This document shows positions 5,866-7,213 of a stretch of 7,213 bases of DNA, in pieces (positions within the stretch are counted from its first letter, which is position 1; every line of letters begins with the position of its first letter). The position numbers were made by a program, and so were the translations under genes. A model generated the notes under the pieces. It had not been told where the DNA came from, ran no database searches, and saw nothing but the letters and a program-made list of their open reading frames with translations. The stretch is from Blautia_A ammoniilytica (GTDB lineage: Bacteria > Bacillota > Clostridia > Lachnospirales > Lachnospiraceae): assembly GCF_025566965.1 (NCBI RefSeq), contig NZ_JAOQJL010000062.1, positions 1 through 7,213 of the forward strand, written 5' to 3'.

Positions 5866-6177
5866 ATGATGATAGAAGATGTAATTAAAAAATCAATACT
5901 GCCACTGGCATTTATGCTATTCTGGTTCTGGATGGTATCCACCATCATGAAAGTCAGTGGACAGACAGACTTATTCTGGTGGATATTTCTTTCCGGACTT
6001 CCATTTGGAATACATAAAATGCGGCTGGTCCTGATTCCAAAAGGAATGGATATAACAGCAACACTTGGGATGGCTGCATTAAGTGTCATCATTGGAGCTT
6101 TGATTGGAAGTATCATGATTCCAGTGTATGTAATCCGTGCGGTATACGTTTTCTTACGATATATCATCGGAAAATAA
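5866..6177 (+). CDS. Small membrane protein, DUF6050-like
   Basis: I start the gene at ATG 5866, which has AGAAGGA (5851-5857) eight bases before it; the TTG at 5845 would put the ribosome binding site inside the gene. The 103-residue product has hydrophobic segments at about 11-28 (ILPLAFMLFWFWMVSTIM), 36-50 and 66-97, the middle one holding the LPFGIHKMRLVLIPKGMDI stretch. This pattern of SILPL... followed by GLPFGI...LIPKG fits DUF6050, a family of unknown function met in clostridial ICEs. It is probably an inner-membrane protein with two or three spans. It sits in the parAB transcript and is followed by a terminator. Its role in maintenance or conjugation is not known. Confidence 0.7.
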   Translation: MMIEDVIKKSILPLAFMLFWFWMVSTIMKVSGQTDLFWWIFLSGLPFGIHKMRLVLIPKGMDITATLGMAALSVIIGALIGSIMIPVYVIRAVYVFLRYIIGK

Positions 6178-6190
6178 TTGAATATTTGAT

Positions 6191-6238
6191 AAGAGGCAGG
6201 CTTGCGAAAATAAAATCGTAAGCTTGCCTCTTTTTTTT
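6191..6238 (+). terminator. Strong intrinsic terminator after the DUF6050-like gene
   Basis: AAGAGGCAGGCTTGCGA (6191-6207) pairs with TCGTAAGCTTGCCTCTT (6216-6232) with only two G-U pairs, around the loop AAATAAAA, and the right arm runs into eight T. It ends the parA-parB-membrane protein unit and separates it from the cysteine-rich gene and ssb. Confidence 0.88.
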
Positions 6239-6305
6239 GTACCCAAAATCAGGCAATTCAGGGGAAATCCCTTTTGCAAATATATATACCTGGAGGATTT
6301 TTAAG

Positions 6306-6704
6306 ATGAGAGAGCGAATTGAAAGTAAGCATGTAACAAAAGAAATCAAAAGTCAGATGCCAGTGATTCCGGTGGAAATTGTTAAAGAAAGAGGTTGTAC
6401 GTTCTGCCCGTATTATCTGGGCAATTATGAGAAACAGCCACGCTGTATGATGAAAATCTGTGCCTGGGATGATGAAAATGAACGTTTCCATCCAGTTCTT
6501 CGTGGACTGATTCCATTTTACAAAGAGAAGATGGAAAAAGCAGAAGAGAAGTTCCTGGCAATGAAAAAGATTTACACAACGCTGTTAGGAATGTTTGCCG
6601 ATGAAATGAAGCAGGAAGAGTTGGAAAAAGATGAATGTTACGGATGTGCCTATGGAAAATGTGGACCATGTATCGGTATCTGTTACAAATCAATGAAAGC
6701 ATAG
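6306..6704 (+). CDS. Nine-cysteine protein of unknown function, probably metal binding
   Basis: ATG 6306 follows TGGAGGA (6291-6297) at a suitable distance; a longer frame from TTG 6237 starts inside the terminator and is rejected. The 132-residue product has two cysteine clusters: Cys31-x2-Cys34-x12-Cys47-x4-Cys52 near the N-terminus and Cys111-x2-Cys114-x4-Cys119-x2-Cys122-x3-Cys126 at the C-terminus. A charged helical stretch (about 72-110, EKMEKAEEKFLAMKK) joins them. Such paired clusters usually bind zinc or an iron-sulfur cluster, so a nucleic-acid-binding or redox role is possible. I do not recognise the family. It lies between parAB and ssb, and its stop codon overlaps the ssb ribosome binding site, so it is cotranscribed with ssb. 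No signal peptide is seen. Confidence 0.8.
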   Translation: MRERIESKHVTKEIKSQMPVIPVEIVKERGCTFCPYYLGNYEKQPRCMMKICAWDDENERFHPVLRGLIPFYKEKMEKAEEKFLAMKKIYTTLLGMFADEMKQEELEKDECYGCAYGKCGPCIGICYKSMKA

Positions 6705-6717
6705 GAGGGTTAAGCCA

Positions 6718-7116
6718 ATGAATACAACAGTTATTTCCGGGCGATTGGTAAGAAATCCTGGATACAACGAAGTGGAGAATGAAAGAGGACTTCATAAGAT
6801 TGCCAAGTTTGTTCTGGCAGTCAGAAGAAATTATTCCGATGAAGTCAGTTTTATTCCGGTAAAGGCTTTTGCAAAGAAAGCAGAATTTGCCAGAGATTAT
6901 CTGATGCAGGGAACGAAGGTCATGGTGGAAGGCGAGATTGTCACAGGTAATTATGAAGATAAGGATACCGGGAAAAAGATCTATACAACTGAAGTGTATG
7001 CAAATCGGATCGAATTTGCAGGTGCAAAAATAGTTGACAGACCACCGTTTCCAGAAGATGCGGAAGGGTTCTTAGAGATCCCAGAGGGCATGGAAGAGGA
7101 AATGCCGTTTAGATAG
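6718..7116 (+). CDS. ssb: Single-stranded DNA-binding protein
   Basis: The 132-residue product starts MNTTVISGRLVRNPGYNEV, the first strand of the SSB OB-fold, and continues with KIAKFVLAVRR, VSFIPVKAFAKKAEFARDYLMQGTKV, and VEGEIVTGNYEDKDTGKKIYTTEVYANRIEF, all in canonical order. The tail is short and lacks a Gly/Gln-rich linker. It ends EEEMPFR, an acidic tip like the usual DDDIPF but with an extra Arg after the Phe. By family knowledge SSB coats single-stranded DNA and recruits repair and replication proteins through the acidic tip. Mobile elements often carry their own copy for use during transfer. ATG 6718 has AGGAGGG (6703-6709) eight bases upstream, overlapping the preceding stop codon. 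Confidence 0.93.
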   Translation: MNTTVISGRLVRNPGYNEVENERGLHKIAKFVLAVRRNYSDEVSFIPVKAFAKKAEFARDYLMQGTKVMVEGEIVTGNYEDKDTGKKIYTTEVYANRIEFAGAKIVDRPPFPEDAEGFLEIPEGMEEEMPFR

Positions 7117-7129
7117 AGGAGGATAAAAG

Positions 7130-7213
7130 ATGGTTTCAGTAGATCAGGCGTATATGGTAGGGCATATGAAAAATGCCGATGGAAGTATCAATAACAAAAA
7201 TGTAGTGCTGTCA
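7130..7213 (+). CDS. Start of an unrecognised gene (3' end outside window)
   Basis: ATG 7130 follows AGAGGAGG (7115-7122), and the frame stays open for 28 codons to the end of the window (MVSVDQAYMVGHMKNADGSI and onward). It begins 13 bases after the ssb stop and so belongs to the same operon. The visible stretch is too short to assign a family. Confidence 0.65.
   Translation, partial: MVSVDQAYMVGHMKNADGSINNKNVVLS

Noticed and set aside
5796..6167. Minus-strand frame across the DUF6050-like gene
   Set aside because: It mirrors the hydrophobic codons of the plus-strand gene and starts inside parB without its own signals.
6281..6290. TATATATA as a -10 box for the cysteine-rich gene
   Set aside because: The start point would fall in the ribosome binding site, and no -35 sequence is present.
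6237..6305. N-terminal extension of the cysteine-rich protein from TTG 6237
   Set aside because: It begins in the T-run of the terminator and contains the ribosome binding site of ATG 6306.
1..7213. CRISPR array, tRNA or rRNA gene
   Set aside because: No regularly spaced repeats, cloverleaf-like sequence or conserved rRNA stretch was seen.

Overview
The window looks like accessory DNA from a low-GC Firmicute, most probably a gut clostridium of the Lachnospiraceae type. This rests on the AT-rich codon use, strong AGGAGG-type ribosome binding sites before almost every gene, and the families present: an IS1182-type transposase, a DUF6462-like small HTH protein beside a tyrosine integrase, and a parA-parB-DUF6050-like-cysteine-rich-ssb series typical of integrative conjugative elements (ICEs) or plasmids of these bacteria. 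All genes read on the + strand. The organism assignment is inference; no ribosomal or housekeeping gene is present to test it.

Region 1 (1 to about 854) is the 3' half of an IS1182-family insertion sequence, with a terminator hairpin over the transposase stop codon and a second 12-bp inverted repeat near the probable right end of the element. Region 2 (about 860-2204) is an AT-rich accessory pair. The first gene has a degenerate Nudix-like N-terminal domain and a long helical C-terminal part. It is split by an apparent one-base loss in an A-run near 1291-1295 and has a perfect Shine-Dalgarno site but only CTG as start codon. The second gene is a small DUF4160-like protein.

Region 3 (2312-3901) is an integration module: a 62-residue excisionase-like DUF6462 protein, a 59-residue ribbon-helix-helix regulator, and a tyrosine integrase. 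The regulator's candidate promoter carries an inverted repeat between -35 and -10. A hairpin hides the integrase ribosome binding site. The integrase is broken: its reading frame departs from the family just at the catalytic HxxR box, so the second arginine, the third-box histidine and the nucleophilic tyrosine are absent. The sequence right after the break (3887-4130) holds two similar hairpins about 185 bases apart.

Region 4 (4159 to the end) is a tightly packed maintenance module: parA and parB overlap by 11 bases, then come a small membrane protein, a terminator, a nine-cysteine protein, ssb and the start of another gene. ParA and ParB would segregate the circular or replicating form of the element, and SSB would coat single strands made during transfer or replication. 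A 27-bp palindrome inside parB is a candidate ParB-binding or regulatory site. The break in the integrase, followed directly by an intact parA operon, suggests that two mobile elements, or two parts of one, were joined here.
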